NCBI RefSeq assembly: GCF_012275375.1
Contig: NZ_JAAZQJ010000009.1
Location: 62,001 to 126,000 of the forward strand
Source of the DNA: Dyella sp. SG609
Lineage (GTDB): Bacteria > Pseudomonadota > Gammaproteobacteria > Xanthomonadales > Rhodanobacteraceae
Direction: 5' to 3'
Length of the DNA stretch: 64,000 nt
Positions 63,970 through 64,000 of the stretch are shown here, in pieces. The position numbers and the translations under genes were made by a program. Position 1 is the first letter of the stretch; each line of letters starts with the position of its first letter. The notes below the pieces were generated by a model that had not been told where the DNA came from, ran no database searches, and was given only the letters and a program-made list of their open reading frames with translations.

Positions 63970-64000
63970 GCGGGCATGGCGTTATGGCGAGAACAGCACC

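Overview
The window is GC-rich (high-GC coding bias with many long antisense shadow frames) and reads as a chromosomal segment of a gammaproteobacterium of the order Xanthomonadales, most likely a Rhodanobacteraceae-type genome (Dyella/Rhodanobacter/Frateuria-like). This rests on gene content: MdtABC-type RND pump, monomeric isocitrate dehydrogenase, paired M61 peptidases, DUF2076 and DUF2167 proteins, and GTAG-type REP hairpins with a RAYT. It is an inference from recognised families, not a database result. No prophage, integron, plasmid origin or CRISPR array is visible.

Layout. 1-1.3 kb: end of an outer-membrane electron conduit (decaheme DmsE/MtrA-type cytochrome followed by an MtrB/PioB-type barrel running off the left edge). 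1.5-9.1 kb: LysR and ArsR regulators, DUF2167 protein, a Fic protein with an operator array, monomeric IDH, a cupin. 9.2-18.1 kb: lipoprotein/LysM pair and an mdtABC efflux operon without an outer-membrane factor. 18.4-27.5 kb: membrane-anchored cytochrome c5, a ParE-type toxin-antitoxin pair with a palindromic operator, acpH, an alpha/beta hydrolase, zapE, a tandem duplication of a secreted trypsin-like protease that carries a broken copy of the zapE 3' end, an M20 amidohydrolase and a further hydrolase. 27.6-31.8 kb: a cobalamin riboswitch in front of the class Ia ribonucleotide reductase operon nrdA-KTSC-nrdB. 31.8-32.5 kb: a RAYT transposase bracketed by four REP hairpins. 32.5-38.3 kb: DUF2076 protein, SPFH lipoprotein with a small membrane partner, and a BlaI-M56 regulatory cassette whose sensor half is unlike the penicillin-binding type and is duplicated in the next gene. 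38.5-47.6 kb: S9 peptidase, thioesterase, LysR/aldo-keto reductase pair, queF, a second lipoprotein paralogue, nucleotide-sugar dehydrogenase/epimerase pair. 48-52 kb: small unknown proteins, a TPR-GGDEF diguanylate cyclase, a second Fic protein with a double dyad operator, tRNA-Arg(CCG). 52.2-64 kb: two M61 peptidases flanking a small outer-membrane barrel, APC permease, an alkylglycerol-monooxygenase-like/lysoplasmalogenase pair, and a TonB-dependent receptor.

Themes. (1) One REP family with a GTAG tip recurs at seven intact loci plus one decayed locus; the tip supplies the TAG stop codon of three genes, and the likely cognate RAYT sits in the middle of the window. (2) Several regulators lie next to symmetric operators that can be read directly: BlaI-type dyads, two Fic-associated 11-N7-11 dyads, and a toxin-antitoxin palindrome. 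(3) The three exported peptidases (S9 and both M61) share an upstream motif of about 45 bp, suggesting a common regulon. (4) B12 control of a B12-independent ribonucleotide reductase implies that the genome also has a B12-dependent one elsewhere. (5) An AGMO-like hydroxylase translationally coupled to a lysoplasmalogenase suggests a small ether-lipid cleavage module.
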